Program-made: the position numbers and the translations under genes
The notes under the pieces: generated by a model
Told to the model about the DNA's origin: nothing
The model's input: only the letters and a program-made list of their open reading frames with translations
Databases searched by the model: none
Source of the DNA: Exilibacterium tricleocarpae
Lineage (GTDB): Bacteria > Pseudomonadota > Gammaproteobacteria > Pseudomonadales > Cellvibrionaceae
DNA length: 64,000 nucleotides
Assembly (NCBI RefSeq): GCF_007004655.1
Contig: NZ_ML660106.1
Coordinates: 1-64,000, forward strand
Reading direction: 5' to 3'
Shown: positions 40,734 to 50,357 of the stretch, piece after piece
How the letters are laid out: each line of letters begins with the position of its first letter
Numbering within the stretch: position 1 is the stretch's first letter

Positions 40734-41450
40734 ATGTCCTCACTGCTAAGCCGCCGCCTGGCGTGTATCGCCCACCGCGGAGCCCACGCCGATGCGCCGG
40801 AAAACAGCCTGCCGGCGATCGCCCGCGCCCTGGCGCTGGGGGTCGACGCCATTGAGATAGACGTCTGGCATATCGCCGGCACCCTGCTGGTGACTCACGA
40901 CCGCCGCCTGGGCAAACAGATACCCGGCAGCGGCAGACTGATCGAACAATCACCGGCGGCGCTGCGGGCGGTGCGGCTGCCCGGCGACATTCAAATACCG
41001 ACGCTGGAGGAAGTGCTGCAACTGGTCGACGGTCGCGTAACACTGAATATTGAACTCAAAGGCAGCGACTGCGCCGCCGCAACCGCCGCTGCGCTGGCCG
41101 CTTTTACAGCCGATAGCGGCGGCTCACTCGAACCCTACATTATTTCCAGTTTCGATCATCGCCAGCTCTTTGACCTCAAGCAACAACTGCCGGCGGTAAA
41201 ACGCGGGGTTCTGACCGCGGGTATTCCCCTCGACTACGCCGCCTGCTGCGAGGCGATCGACGCCTATAGTTTTCACCCCAGTATCGATTGCATCAGCCGG
41301 GCCCTGGTGGATGATGCCCGCAACCGCGGTTTGAAAGTGTGGGTTTACACGGTCAACGCCGTTGATGATATGCAAAACATGGCGGCTATGGGGGTGGACG
41401 GGGTGTTTACCGATGAGCCGGCGCTGTTGTTGAAAATAAACCCGGATTGA
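40734..41450 (+). CDS. glycerophosphodiester phosphodiesterase
   Basis: 238 aa GDPD-type TIM barrel. Catalytic start AHRGAHADAPENS supplies His14 and Arg15; EIDVWH and THDRRL supply metal and second-His residues, and NIELKG follows. It hydrolyses glycerophosphodiesters to glycerol-3-phosphate and an alcohol. No signal peptide, so cytosolic (UgpQ-like). ATG follows GGGAAGCACCC. Single gene, convergent with 41556-43619. Confidence 0.92.
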   Translation: MSSLLSRRLACIAHRGAHADAPENSLPAIARALALGVDAIEIDVWHIAGTLLVTHDRRLGKQIPGSGRLIEQSPAALRAVRLPGDIQIPTLEEVLQLVDGRVTLNIELKGSDCAAATAAALAAFTADSGGSLEPYIISSFDHRQLFDLKQQLPAVKRGVLTAGIPLDYAACCEAIDAYSFHPSIDCISRALVDDARNRGLKVWVYTVNAVDDMQNMAAMGVDGVFTDEPALLLKINPD

Positions 41451-41555
41451 GGCGGCCGCTCTCCATCCGGGTTAAAGACCTTCCCGGCACTGACAGCGAC
41501 AAGATCGAGTGCTCTGGTGGCGAACTGGCGCCGGTTACTGTCAACGCCTGTTTTT

Positions 41556-43619
41556 TTAAAGACACTTTACCTCTTCACTCAACTGTTCCAGCAGTCCGGC
41601 CAGAGTCTCCTGCGGCGCCAGGCATCTCTGCCCCACACAAACCAAACCGTGGTTGTGCGGCAACGCCGAAGCGGTGGCGGGATGTAGCGAAGACGCTGGC
41701 GGAATTCGGTAACAGGGCACCCGATCGCCAGAGCGCCGCTGAATTTGCCGTTGCCAGTCCGTAAGCGCATCATCGCCCGCCAGCATCACCAGCGGCGGCG
41801 CACTGTGCCACTCCGCCAATGCCAGCAACAGGTTGTGATGGGCGTCCGGCTGGCGGTTGATGCTGGCCCAGGCACTCTGCAAGGTGCGCTCGACACAATC
41901 GAGATAGCGCGGTTCACCCGCCAGGTGGCCGAGGCGACCGAACACCTTGGCGGCAATACCGTTACCCGAGGGTGTTACATTGTCGTGCAACGGTTTACTG
42001 CGGTGGATCAGTTGCTCGTGGTCGTGAGCGGTAAAGAAAAAGCCACCGTGTTCGCCATCCTCGAAGTTGGCCAGCGTCGCCTCCGCCAGGTCGATCAGAA
42101 ACCGGTAGTCCTCATCGCGCCAGCGCGCCTGTAACAGCTCCAGCAGCGCATCCATAATAAAGACGTAGTCGTCCAGATAGCCTGCGAACCTGGCCTCGCC
42201 CTGTTGCCAGGTGGCAAACAGACGGCGCTCGGCCCACAGGTGTCCGCGCACAAAGTCGATCGCCCGTTGCGCCGCCGCCAGGTAATCGTCGTCGCCCAGT
42301 ACCCGCCCCGCCAGGGCCAGGCCGCGAACCATCAAACCGTTCCAGCCGCAGAGAATTTTATCGTCGAGACCGGGCAGGCTTCTGCGCGCCCGGGCGCGGG
42401 CAAGTTTTTCCCGGCCACTCAAAAACAACGCCCGTGCCCGCTCCTCACCCAGACCGCTTGCCGCCACCAGCTCCGGCCAGCTTTGCACGGGATGCAGGTG
42501 CCAGCGGCCGGAGACATTGGGCGGTTCAGTCAGGTTGAAAAACAGCTCCAACAGGGCGTACTCCGCGTCTGTTACCAAACCCTTGATGGCGCCGATGGAC
42601 CACAGATAATAGCCGCCCTCCTCGCCCTCGCTGTCGGCGTCGAGCGCACTGTAAAAGCCGCCTTGCGGTGCCCGCATTTGCAACAGAACCCAGTCGGCCA
42701 CACCCCGCATCGCCTGTTCATATGAAGGTTCGGCGGTGTCGGCCCAGGCAGCGGCGTAGACACCCAGCAGCAGGCCGTTGTCGTACAACATCTTTTCAAA
42801 GTGCGGTACTGACCAATTGGCGTCGGTGGCGTAGCGAAAAAAACCGCCGCCGATCACATCGTATATCCCACCCAGGGCGATAGCGTTCAGACTTAGTATC
42901 AAGTGCCGGCGCGCTTCGCCGGCGTGCGCGCTGCCCTCGCGCCGGGCGGCAACCAGCAGGCGCTCCAGGTTGGCCGGCATCGGGAACTTGGGTGCGCCGC
43001 CAAAGCCGCCGTTAACCGGGTCCGCCTGTTTGAGCAGCAGCTCGATGCTCTGCTCGAGGGGCGCCGGCGTCAGCGTCTGCGGCTCGCCGGTGTCATCGCG
43101 GTGTGCAAGCTTGGCGTAGCTTTTTTTTACCAGCGCTTTCAAATCATCAAGTTCGGTTTTTTGCTGACGGTAAAACTCACTCACCCGCGCCAGCACTTCC
43201 TGAAAACTGAACTGCCCGCCGCGGCTGGTTTTGGGAAAGTAAGTGCCGGCCACAAACGGCAGTTGGGTTTGCGGACACAAAAACAGGGTCAGTGGCCAGC
43301 CGCCCACCCGATTGGTCAGGAGCTGGTGCGCGGTCTGATAGATATCATCGAGATCGGGGCGCTCTTCCCGGTCGACCTTGATATTGACAAATAACTGATT
43401 CATCAACGCCGCCGTGCGGGCGTCTTCAAATGACTCGTGTGCCATAACATGGCACCAGTGGCAGGCGGAATAACCGATCGACAGCAGGATCGGTTTATCC
43501 TCGCGGCGGGCGAGGTCCAGGGCCTCTTGATCCCAGGGATGCCAGGCGACGGGATTATCCTTGTGCTGCAACAGGTAGGGACTCGTCTGTACACCCAGAC
43601 GGTTCGATTGTATCGCCAT
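41556..43619 (-). CDS. YyaL-type thioredoxin-domain protein (DUF255)
   Basis: 687 aa from ATG 43619; the frame is open upstream but the family begins near MAIQSNRLG. Residues 1-160 form a thioredoxin-like domain with the typical CHWC motif ([18 protein letters not shown]). The rest is an (alpha/alpha) barrel like N-acylglucosamine 2-epimerases ([37 protein letters not shown]). Widespread but poorly characterised; linked to thiol or carbohydrate chemistry in other species. No signal peptide. Lies 180 bp downstream of a hairpin that may end the preceding transcript. Confidence 0.9.
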   Translation of the reverse strand: MAIQSNRLGVQTSPYLLQHKDNPVAWHPWDQEALDLARREDKPILLSIGYSACHWCHVMAHESFEDARTAALMNQLFVNIKVDREERPDLDDIYQTAHQLLTNRVGGWPLTLFLCPQTQLPFVAGTYFPKTSRGGQFSFQEVLARVSEFYRQQKTELDDLKALVKKSYAKLAHRDDTGEPQTLTPAPLEQSIELLLKQADPVNGGFGGAPKFPMPANLERLLVAARREGSAHAGEARRHLILSLNAIALGGIYDVIGGGFFRYATDANWSVPHFEKMLYDNGLLLGVYAAAWADTAEPSYEQAMRGVADWVLLQMRAPQGGFYSALDADSEGEEGGYYLWSIGAIKGLVTDAEYALLELFFNLTEPPNVSGRWHLHPVQSWPELVAASGLGEERARALFLSGREKLARARARRSLPGLDDKILCGWNGLMVRGLALAGRVLGDDDYLAAAQRAIDFVRGHLWAERRLFATWQQGEARFAGYLDDYVFIMDALLELLQARWRDEDYRFLIDLAEATLANFEDGEHGGFFFTAHDHEQLIHRSKPLHDNVTPSGNGIAAKVFGRLGHLAGEPRYLDCVERTLQSAWASINRQPDAHHNLLLALAEWHSAPPLVMLAGDDALTDWQRQIQRRSGDRVPCYRIPPASSLHPATASALPHNHGLVCVGQRCLAPQETLAGLLEQLSEEVKCL

Positions 43620-43796
43620 AAAACCACTGCCTCGCACAGGGAAATTCGGGGATTCAGGCCACTGCCTTAGAGGCCGGCTCATACCATCATACAGGATTGT
43701 CTCAACGGCTGGCGAGGTTGTTAAAGCCCGACGAAATGCGATGATATTATCGGGTTCAGCCTGTGCTTATCAGGGAGCGGGAAAGCAGTCAAAGAA

Positions 43797-43816
43797 GGAC
43801 CGCATCCATGCGGTCC
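43797..43816 (-). terminator. possible transcription terminator hairpin
   Basis: Perfect 9-bp stem GGACCGCAT / ATGCGGTCC with a 2-nt loop. On the minus strand it is followed by TTCTTTG, a weak U-rich run. It lies 128 bp after the stop of the secreted acidic protein gene and before the DUF255 gene. Confidence 0.5.
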
Positions 43817-43943
43817 GGGTCTTGTCATCAAATCACATGGCCAGGTTTCCACCCTGGTCGCCTACTCGGATTTCAGTTTACCCCCATGCGCCTGTCGGCC
43901 CGGCGTTTCCCGGTCGATAGCAATCGGCATTGCCGCGGGGTAT

Positions 43944-44504
43944 TTAACCGTCATCTTCGTTCTCGCACTCATCACTCTCCTCTTCACACTCTTCGCCATC
44001 GGGGGGCGTGCCGAACTGGTAATAGGCTTTCACCGAAACCTCAAAGTCTTCGCAACTGCGGGCCGGGTATGCGGACTTGTCAAAACTGACCCGAAGCGAA
44101 CCGGTGTGCGCCCAGGGACTGAAAAACTTGGTGCTCGAACCGGAATCCTGATCGTCCCAGTAAGCGCTCACACTGCCAACATTTACTGTAACCTGCTGGC
44201 TGCCGCCCGCGGTACCGTCGCACTCAAAACGCATACTTACTTTTTCCCAATAGCCCCGGTTGGCGATAGCGGGTATCCGCCAGAGTCCGTCGATATCGCC
44301 AATCACGCAATCGGATGCACCGTGCCAGCCGACTATCGCCCGACTACCCGATATAACCGGAGTCGGCGGCGCCATAAAACTGTCGCAATTGACATCATCG
44401 CCCTCGCCGAAGGGATCGGTAGCCATACTCAAGCCAGACCAGGCCAGCAGCAAACCGGTTAAAAGCATGGACATTCTGTTTTTTTTCGCCGTTGTTTTTT
44501 TCAT
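43944..44504 (-). CDS. secreted acidic protein of unknown function
   Basis: 186 aa. Signal peptide (MSMLLTGLLLAWSGLSMA), then a Cys-containing beta-rich domain (CVIGDIDGLWRIPAIANRGYW, MRFECDGTAGGSQQVTVNVG) and an extremely acidic tail (EECEEESDECENEDDG). Cysteines in the body and tail could form disulfides. I recognise no family; periplasmic or extracellular. Probably monocistronic, with a palindrome about 100 bp upstream. Confidence 0.7.
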   Translation of the reverse strand: MKKTTAKKNRMSMLLTGLLLAWSGLSMATDPFGEGDDVNCDSFMAPPTPVISGSRAIVGWHGASDCVIGDIDGLWRIPAIANRGYWEKVSMRFECDGTAGGSQQVTVNVGSVSAYWDDQDSGSSTKFFSPWAHTGSLRVSFDKSAYPARSCEDFEVSVKAYYQFGTPPDGEECEEESDECENEDDG

Positions 44505-44601
44505 TCTCAGGTCCTCTTTTCACTGTGTTAGGTCCGGGGATTATTGTGGAAAAAAACAGGCTTGTCATGAAAGTTTATTGCTGTATCGCATGCTAAATTC
44601 A

Positions 44602-44622
44602 CATAACAAAAGTCTTGTTATG
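44602..44622. promoter_or_regulatory. operator-like palindrome
   Basis: Perfect 8-bp inverted repeat CATAACAA / TTGTTATG with a 5-nt spacer, in AT-rich DNA 98-118 bp upstream of the secreted acidic protein start at 44504. Symmetry and position suit a dimeric regulator binding site. No matching regulator is identified. Confidence 0.4.
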
Positions 44623-44754
44623 CATAAAAAATTTTCAATAAAATCAACGGCAAAAATCGAAAAAACCAGGACACTGTAAAAGACTGTAAGCGAGACTCAG
44701 GCCGAAGGCTGTAAATTAAGCAGACAGCGGATGGCGTCAAACGATCGCCGCCGT

Positions 44755-45822
44755 TCAAACGGGCTTGTGAGTGGTCGATTCGCTGCCGGGCATCATACCG
44801 CACTGGTTTAAAACATCCTGCCACAGGCGCGTATGGCGATCGAGTGCCCGCTCGAAACGTCGCAACACACTGGCATCGTCGTCAAGGCTGAAGCTGGCGC
44901 GCCAGTAATCGGCAAAGGCAGCGGGCGGTGGCGCAAAAACTTGTAAGAGCGGTTCGACGACCTGCACCAGTCCGCGAGTACGCTGGTGCAGAGCCGCGAG
45001 GTAAGGTTGCACCTGGCCGATATAATATTTATAAAAAACGTTTTGCCAGATTTCTGCGCGTCGATTGGCACGTTGATTAAAACACAGCGGCCCCTGCGCC
45101 AGACGGGCGTCGATGGCGAGATTGACAGCGCGCAGATAACTCTCCGCCTGCGCCAGCGAGCGCAGCAAACGGCCACCGTATTTCTCCGAACCTATCACCG
45201 CCAGCTCCTGTTCGATGCCCTCGACACCTGTTGCCTGCGCCAGCGGCGCCAGCCGGTTATGCAGACGCCCCAGGCTTTCCAACAACAAATTGGGCCGCAC
45301 CCGCACCGCTTCGACGTCGACGGATACGGCGGCAACGGAAAAAAACCGATTGAATTCCGCACCGGCAAAGGTAGCATTCCAGGCAACACCCGGCAGGTGT
45401 TGCCGCTTGGCGTCGACAGCCTGCTGGAGCTTTTGTTGCAGTTGACTGTCTGCATCGGTTTCGCGCAGCAACTCCAGACACTGGTCAGACAGTCGAATAA
45501 ACTCGATTTCATAGATCAGGCGCTGGGAAGTTTCCATCACTTTTCCCAGGCCGCTGTTGCGTTTGCCGATCAGGCGCTGCAAGTCGCAGGGAGAGAGCCG
45601 AAGATATTCCAATAGATCAATTTTCACTGCCGGTATCGGCGCCGCCAACTGGCGCCTGGAGGGATAGGCGGGAGGGTCGATCGACGCATCGGGGGCTATA
45701 TCACTACCGGTAATGTTAGACATTCGATAGTGATAGTTTTCGAATAGCGCACCTGAGGAATTACGGTCGCTGCACGCCGTCATGAAAAAAAAGGTCAGCA
45801 ACAAACAGTAAAACTTCGGCAT
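44755..45822 (-). CDS. DUF3080 family lipoprotein
   Basis: 355 aa from ATG 45822 (MPKFYCLLLTFFFMTACS), whose lipobox FMTAC is well formed; an upstream in-frame start would bury this signal. The mature protein is helical, with LSPCDLQRLIGKRNSGLGKVM near residue 75 and WQNVFYKYYIGQVQPYLAALH near the end, as in DUF3080 proteins of marine gammaproteobacteria. Function unknown; envelope location predicted. Confidence 0.8.
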   Translation of the reverse strand: MPKFYCLLLTFFFMTACSDRNSSGALFENYHYRMSNITGSDIAPDASIDPPAYPSRRQLAAPIPAVKIDLLEYLRLSPCDLQRLIGKRNSGLGKVMETSQRLIYEIEFIRLSDQCLELLRETDADSQLQQKLQQAVDAKRQHLPGVAWNATFAGAEFNRFFSVAAVSVDVEAVRVRPNLLLESLGRLHNRLAPLAQATGVEGIEQELAVIGSEKYGGRLLRSLAQAESYLRAVNLAIDARLAQGPLCFNQRANRRAEIWQNVFYKYYIGQVQPYLAALHQRTRGLVQVVEPLLQVFAPPPAAFADYWRASFSLDDDASVLRRFERALDRHTRLWQDVLNQCGMMPGSESTTHKPV

Positions 45823-45918
45823 GATATTGGTTTGCACTTGACTATCTGCAGTGACTAACGGTGGTTCGTAGCACTTGCTCAGGCGTCTACTGTTGGTGGT
45901 ACTTAAAAAGATTTGCAA

Positions 45919-46312
45919 CTATTTATCGCTCCCCATTCCAGCGCCACCAATCCTGATTAAGAATACCGGGGGTAGGTCTGCCTCAGGGTAGTGCATTCAG
46001 AAACTCTCGACAGCAGGGATGCTGTCGGGACCAGAAGCAGGCGCTTTAGGCGAGTCCCCATGGACGGGTTCACGACGTGTTTCTGAATGCACCACCCAGA
46101 GGCAGACCAGTCGATTGGCACACCTTCGCTTAAGTGCATCCATCACCATCAACATTGCCAAAAGTAGTCGTTTGAAGCACAAGTAGACGCCTACAACGAA
46201 TAACATTAGTACAATGGTTAAAATCTAAGACAGCAATTTTTTACCCGTACCCGACCAAGCCAATTTATATTTTACCTGCGCTGGACCAAACCGGTTTCGC
46301 ATACCCACAACG
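45919..46312. other. intergenic region holding repeat elements
   Basis: No supported gene. It contains the shared 31-bp motif (45954-45984) leading into the palindromic element 45975-46108. The remainder (46109-46312) is AT-richer with no recognised signal. The GNAT gene ends at 46313. Confidence 0.6.
45975..46108 (+). repeat. palindromic MITE-like element, copy A
   Basis: 134 bp. Outer arms 45975-46004 and 46079-46108 are 30-bp inverted repeats with two mismatches. The core begins TCTCGACAGCAGGGATGCTG (then TCGGGA), with an internal hairpin CGACAGCA/TGCTGTCG, and later GGACGGGTTCAC. Core sequences recur in copy B (reverse orientation) and at the right window edge. No ORF inside; non-autonomous. 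Confidence 0.8.
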
Positions 46313-46792
46313 CTACAAATTCACCGACATTATATCTACGGCCCGACCACGCCAACAGGCACGGCGCACTACCTCCCAGCCCCGGCGCCGATAAAAAGGC
46401 GCCCGGTCCGTCGTTACCAGATACAGCCGATCAACCTCCTGGCGGCGGGCATACTCCTGTACAAACCGCACCATGGTGGCCCCGACACCTCGCTGGCGCC
46501 AGTCCTCGCGCACAAACAGATTGGCCAGCCAGGGAGTGGCCGCAGGCGCAGTGCGGCGCCGGTACAACACCAGGCTGACCGAGCCGATCACCTCGCCGCC
46601 GGCACAGGCAACAAATGTCTGGGGCACGGCCCCGGGGTGAAGATGGTCGCGCAGTTTTTGTTCGTATGCGCGCCGGACCGCAACGCCGCCCGGCTGCCGC
46701 TCTTGGCTCTGATGCCATCCGGCGAGCAAAGCGACGGCCTGCGGGTAGCGCCGCAGGGGGGCAATCGACAGCCTAGCTGACTTTTTCTCCAT
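46313..46792 (-). CDS. GNAT family N-acetyltransferase
   Basis: 159 aa from ATG 46792. Acetyl-CoA binding motif is [18 protein letters not shown] (Q/RxxGxG/A variant); ANLFVREDW and [20 protein letters not shown] are also typical. Substrate unknown. Its start lies inside the last codons of lipA (20-bp overlap in another frame), so it is probably translated from the lip transcript. The frame continues upstream through lipA, but that extension is spurious. Confidence 0.82.
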   Translation of the reverse strand: MEKKSARLSIAPLRRYPQAVALLAGWHQSQERQPGGVAVRRAYEQKLRDHLHPGAVPQTFVACAGGEVIGSVSLVLYRRRTAPAATPWLANLFVREDWRQRGVGATMVRFVQEYARRQEVDRLYLVTTDRAPFYRRRGWEVVRRACWRGRAVDIMSVNL

Positions 46793-47756
46793 GGGCCTGC
46801 TTGTCGGCGTGGTAAGACGAGCGCACCAGCGGTCCGCAGGCGGCACGCTTGAATCCCAGCGCCTCGGCCGCCGCTGTGTACTCTTCGAACTCATCGGGGT
46901 GCACATAGCGACTGACAGGCAGATGGTCCCGCGACGGCTGCAAATACTGGCCAATGGTCAGCATATCGATATCGTGCTCGCGCATATCCTCAAGCACTTC
47001 AAGGATTTCCTCCTTGGTTTCTCCGAGCCCCACCATCAGGCCGGATTTGGTCAGCACGTCCGGCCTGCGCGACTTATAGTCCTGCAACAACTTCAGCGAC
47101 CAGCGGTAATTGGCGCCGGGGCGCGCCTGGCGGTAAAGCCGGGGCACAGTTTCCAGGTTGTGATTAAACACATCCGGCGGCTCGCGCTCGAGAATATCCA
47201 GAGCCACATCCATGCGCCCGCGAAAATCCGGCGTCAGGATTTCCACCTCCAGATTGGGCGACAGCCGGCGCGCCTCGCGAATGCAGTCGGCAAAATGCTG
47301 CGCCCCGCCATCGCGCAGATCGTCGCGGTCGACCGAGGTAATCACCACATAGTTGAGACGCATTTCCGCAATCGCGCCGGCCAGGTGTGCCGGCTCCCCG
47401 GCATCCAGCGCATTGGGTTTACCGTGGCCCACATCGCAAAACGGACAGCGGCGGGTGCAGATTTCACCCATAATCATAAAGGTCGCGGTGCCGCCGCTGA
47501 AGCACTCGCCCAGATTCGGACAGGAGGCCTCTTCACATACGGTCGCCAGCGAATTTTTGCGCAGGATTTTTTTAATCCGCTCTACCTCCGGCGACACCGG
47601 CATCCTGACCCGAATCCAATCCGGCTTGCGCAGCAGGTCCTCTGTGGGTATCACTTTGACGGGGATACGCTCGACTTTATCACCGTCGCGGAGTTTTTCA
47701 CCGCGCTGGTGACGCCGGGTGCGCTTTACGGGGGACAATTCGGGGGTATTGGACAT
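46773..47756 (-). CDS. lipA: lipoyl synthase
   Basis: 327 aa radical-SAM enzyme inserting two sulfurs into octanoyl groups of E2/H proteins. The N-terminal auxiliary cluster has Cys74, Cys79 and Cys85; the radical-SAM motif is Cys100-x3-Cys104-x2-Cys107 (CTRRCPFC). The C-terminus 'RSSYHADKQ' contributes the conserved Ser ligand of the auxiliary cluster. Downstream of lipB on the same strand, separated by a 14-bp minisatellite. Confidence 0.97.
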   Translation of the reverse strand: MSNTPELSPVKRTRRHQRGEKLRDGDKVERIPVKVIPTEDLLRKPDWIRVRMPVSPEVERIKKILRKNSLATVCEEASCPNLGECFSGGTATFMIMGEICTRRCPFCDVGHGKPNALDAGEPAHLAGAIAEMRLNYVVITSVDRDDLRDGGAQHFADCIREARRLSPNLEVEILTPDFRGRMDVALDILEREPPDVFNHNLETVPRLYRQARPGANYRWSLKLLQDYKSRRPDVLTKSGLMVGLGETKEEILEVLEDMREHDIDMLTIGQYLQPSRDHLPVSRYVHPDEFEEYTAAAEALGFKRAACGPLVRSSYHADKQAHGEKVS

Positions 47757-47892
47757 CGGCGCTGACTCTCGAAGGCACTGCTGGGAAAATCCCGGTCAAT
47801 CGATACGGATAACCATTTAACGGGTGGCGGTAAACTACCTGCCGGCTAACTAACGGGGCAGATGCAAGCACCGCTCATCCAAGACTATTCTA

Positions 47893-48032
47893 TCCGGAGT
47901 TACCTGTCGGAGACCATTCACCGAAAACTGCTCGCCGGAAACTACTCACCGGAAACTACTCACCGGGAGCAACTCACCGGAAGCAACTCACCGGAAGCAA
48001 CTCACCGGGAACCATCCACCAGGCTCTATCCA
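47893..48032. repeat. 14-bp minisatellite between lipB and lipA
   Basis: About ten head-to-tail units of 14 bp, best copies CCGGAAACTACTCA and CCGGAAGCAACTCA (47935-48004), decaying at both ends. The last unit on the right covers the lipB stop codon (48026-48028). Units touch each other with no spacers. Two base variants alternate, a sign of local duplication. In minus-strand RNA the array lies in the lipB-lipA junction. Confidence 0.85.
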
Positions 48033-48697
48033 TCAAGATAGACGCTATCGATATAACCCATGCGGTTAATGAAATGCTCGATAATATACCTCTCCACCTG
48101 CATAAAATCGAGTTCTCGATCGATATCGACCATGTCTTTAATCTGGGTCATCTTCATGCCCGCATAACCACAGGGGTTAATCCGCGCAAACGGCGACAGG
48201 TCCATATCCACATTTAGACTAAGGCCGTGAAAACTGCAACCGCGCCTGACCCGCAAACCCAAAGAGCCGATCTTGCGCGGTGCCCCGACACTGCCCACAT
48301 AGACGCCCGGTGCCTGAGCGCGGGCAAACCCGTCGATATCATAGTGCGCCAGGGTATCCACCAACGTCTGCTCCAGCCGGGTAACCAGCTCGCGCACGCC
48401 CAGGTGGCGCCGCCGCAGGTCCACCAGCACATAGGCCACCAGTTGCCCGGGACCGTGGTAAGTCACCTGACCGCCGCGGTCGGCCTGAATCACGGGAATC
48501 GCACCGGGGGCCAGCAGATGTTCCGCTTTGCCGGCCTGGCCCTGGGTAAACACGGCGGGGTGTTGCAGCAACCACAGCTCGTCGCGGTCATCACTACCGC
48601 GACTGTCGGTAAAGTCGAGCATCCGCTGCCAGCAGCGGCGGTAGTCCTGCGAACCCAGGCGCCTTACTAGGAGAGTGTCCGATGCCGTCATTGCCAT
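48026..48697 (-). CDS. lipB: octanoyltransferase
   Basis: 223 aa. It transfers octanoate from ACP to lipoyl domains, the step before LipA. The catalytic pair is Lys142 (RKIGSLGL) and Cys176 (INPCGYAG), with the [12 protein letters not shown] signature at residues 74-85. Two starts are possible (MAM- and MT-). Its final codons run into the minisatellite. The gene starts 19 bp after the ybeD stop, part of the dacA-ybeD-lipB-lipA order. Confidence 0.95.
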   Translation of the reverse strand: MAMTASDTLLVRRLGSQDYRRCWQRMLDFTDSRGSDDRDELWLLQHPAVFTQGQAGKAEHLLAPGAIPVIQADRGGQVTYHGPGQLVAYVLVDLRRRHLGVRELVTRLEQTLVDTLAHYDIDGFARAQAPGVYVGSVGAPRKIGSLGLRVRRGCSFHGLSLNVDMDLSPFARINPCGYAGMKMTQIKDMVDIDRELDFMQVERYIIEHFINRMGYIDSVYLDG

Positions 48698-48716
48698 TGG
48701 TACTTAAAACCGATGC

Positions 48717-48989
48717 TTACAGCACCATTTTCAGTTTGGGATTGGTTTTCAGGTCCTCAAACAGGGCCTGCAACTGGGCCTCACCCTGAGCAGTGATAAA
48801 AACGGTAACCGACTGGTAGCGACCGTTGCGACTGTCGCGCACACTGACTTTGTCGCGATCAAAACCGGGCGCGTGGCGTTCGGTGGCGCTCAATACAAAG
48901 TCAATAAAGTCACGGCCCGCATCACCCATCACCTTGACCGGATAGTCCGGGCAGGGAAACTCGATTCTCGGCGCCTGCGGGTCGCTCAT
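48717..48989 (-). CDS. ybeD: YbeD/DUF493 family protein
   Basis: 90 aa. It matches the conserved small YbeD family by IEFPCPDYPVKVMGDAG near the N-terminus and TNPKLKMVL at the end. ACT-like fold; cellular role not settled, repeatedly found between dacA and lipB. 15 bp separate it from the upstream dacA stop. Confidence 0.92.
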   Translation of the reverse strand: MSDPQAPRIEFPCPDYPVKVMGDAGRDFIDFVLSATERHAPGFDRDKVSVRDSRNGRYQSVTVFITAQGEAQLQALFEDLKTNPKLKMVL

Positions 48990-49004
48990 CGCGCGTCTCC
49001 AGCC

Positions 49005-50216
49005 TCAGTTGAACAATTTAAAGAAAAACAGGCGCACGGCATCCCACAGGCGGGCAAAAAAGCCCCCCTCCTCGATCACTTGCTGGGCCACCAGCGGGAT
49101 GTCCACCAGCAATTCGTCTTCGAGATGCACCGTTACGTTACCCAACTCCTGCCCCTTTTTCAGCGGCGCCTTGATGACGTCGTCGATAAACATTTCCGCC
49201 TTCAGGGTATCCTGGGCGCCGCGGGGAATGGTCAGAAAAACGTCCTCAGCGACGGTCAATTCAACCTCGTCCGCCGTTCCCGCCCAGACCTGGGACCGGT
49301 TCAACACATCGCCGGCACTGTATAGCTTGTGGGTCTGGTAATAGCGAAAACCATAGGTCAACAGTTTTTGCGACTCCGCGGCCCGCGCCTCCTCAGACCG
49401 CGTACCCATCACTACCGCAATCAGGCGCATACCATTTTTTCGCGCCGACGAAACCAGGCAAAACCCCGCCGCTTCAGTGTGACCGGTTTTCATGCCGTCT
49501 ACGCTGCTGTCGCGAAACAGCAGCCGGTTGCGGTTGGGTTGGTTGATATCGTTGTAGGCAAAATACCTCTCAGAGTATATCTTGTAGTGCTCGGGGTAGT
49601 CATTGATCAACGCCCGGGCCAACAGCGACAGATCCCGGGCGGTGGTAAGGTGGTCCTCGGCCGGCCAGCCGGTGGAATTTTTATAGGTCGTGTTGGTCAT
49701 GCCCAGTAGCGCCGCCTGCTGGTTCATCACATCCACAAACGCCTCTTCACTGCCGGCCACATGCTCGGCCAGGGCGACGCTGGCATCGTTACCCGATTGA
49801 ATGATCATACCGCGCAGCAAATCCGCTACCAGGACGTCGGTGCCCTCGCGGATAAACATCTTCGAGCCGCGCATACGCCAGGCCTTGACGCTGATGCGCA
49901 CCGTTTCGTCCTTGCGCATATTGCCGCCGTAAATTTCCGCCGCTACCAGGTAGCTGGTCATTATCTTGGTCAGGCTTGCCGGCGGCAGGCGCTCGTCGGC
50001 ATTGTGTTCCACCAGCACCTTGCCGGTGTCGGCATCCACCAACAGGTACCCGGTTGCGGTCAACTGCGGCGGGGCCGGAATAAGCGTCTGGCGCGCCTCG
50101 GCGAGGGCGCTGAGCAAGGCGCCGACCCCGAGCAGAAGCAGGCGGCTTTTGAGTCCGGCAAGGTTGCCCATAAACTCATTAAATCGTGTTGGCGTCGGGT
50201 TCGCAGACTTGAACAT
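49005..50216 (-). CDS. dacA: D-alanyl-D-alanine carboxypeptidase (PBP5/6 type)
   Basis: 403 aa from ATG 50216 (an upstream ATG at 50273 is possible). Signal peptide SRLLLLGVGALLSALAEA. Active-site motifs are SLTK (Ser81, Lys84), SGN in IQSGNDASVAL and KTG in GMKTGHTEAAG. The C-terminal beta domain ends in an amphipathic anchor helix (FARLWDAVRLFFFKLFN). It trims pentapeptides in peptidoglycan. Confidence 0.95.
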   Translation of the reverse strand: MFKSANPTPTRFNEFMGNLAGLKSRLLLLGVGALLSALAEARQTLIPAPPQLTATGYLLVDADTGKVLVEHNADERLPPASLTKIMTSYLVAAEIYGGNMRKDETVRISVKAWRMRGSKMFIREGTDVLVADLLRGMIIQSGNDASVALAEHVAGSEEAFVDVMNQQAALLGMTNTTYKNSTGWPAEDHLTTARDLSLLARALINDYPEHYKIYSERYFAYNDINQPNRNRLLFRDSSVDGMKTGHTEAAGFCLVSSARKNGMRLIAVVMGTRSEEARAAESQKLLTYGFRYYQTHKLYSAGDVLNRSQVWAGTADEVELTVAEDVFLTIPRGAQDTLKAEMFIDDVIKAPLKKGQELGNVTVHLEDELLVDIPLVAQQVIEEGGFFARLWDAVRLFFFKLFN

Positions 50217-50267
50217 AGGTAAAGGAAAGCGTCTATTGATGTTTGTGTGGATGATGCTTGCGTGTAT

Positions 50268-50302
50268 TGACAACTGACAACTGACAACTGAAAACTGAAA
50301 GT
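50268..50302. repeat. 7-bp tandem repeats upstream of dacA
   Basis: TGACAAC occurs three times exactly, followed by TGAAAAC and TGAAAGT. It lies 50-86 bp upstream of the chosen dacA start and may affect its expression or simply reflect slippage. Confidence 0.7.
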
Positions 50303-50357
50303 GGCGCTAGTTTAACAGGAACTCGGGGGCTCACCTACCCCGCCTGCGCAGGCGTGA

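Noticed and set aside
46793-46954. N-terminal extension of the GNAT protein
   Set aside because: It lies wholly inside lipA in another frame; GNAT-like sequence begins after Met at 46792.
47893-48032. CRISPR array
   Set aside because: Units of 14 bp abut without spacers and no cas gene is present, so it is a minisatellite.
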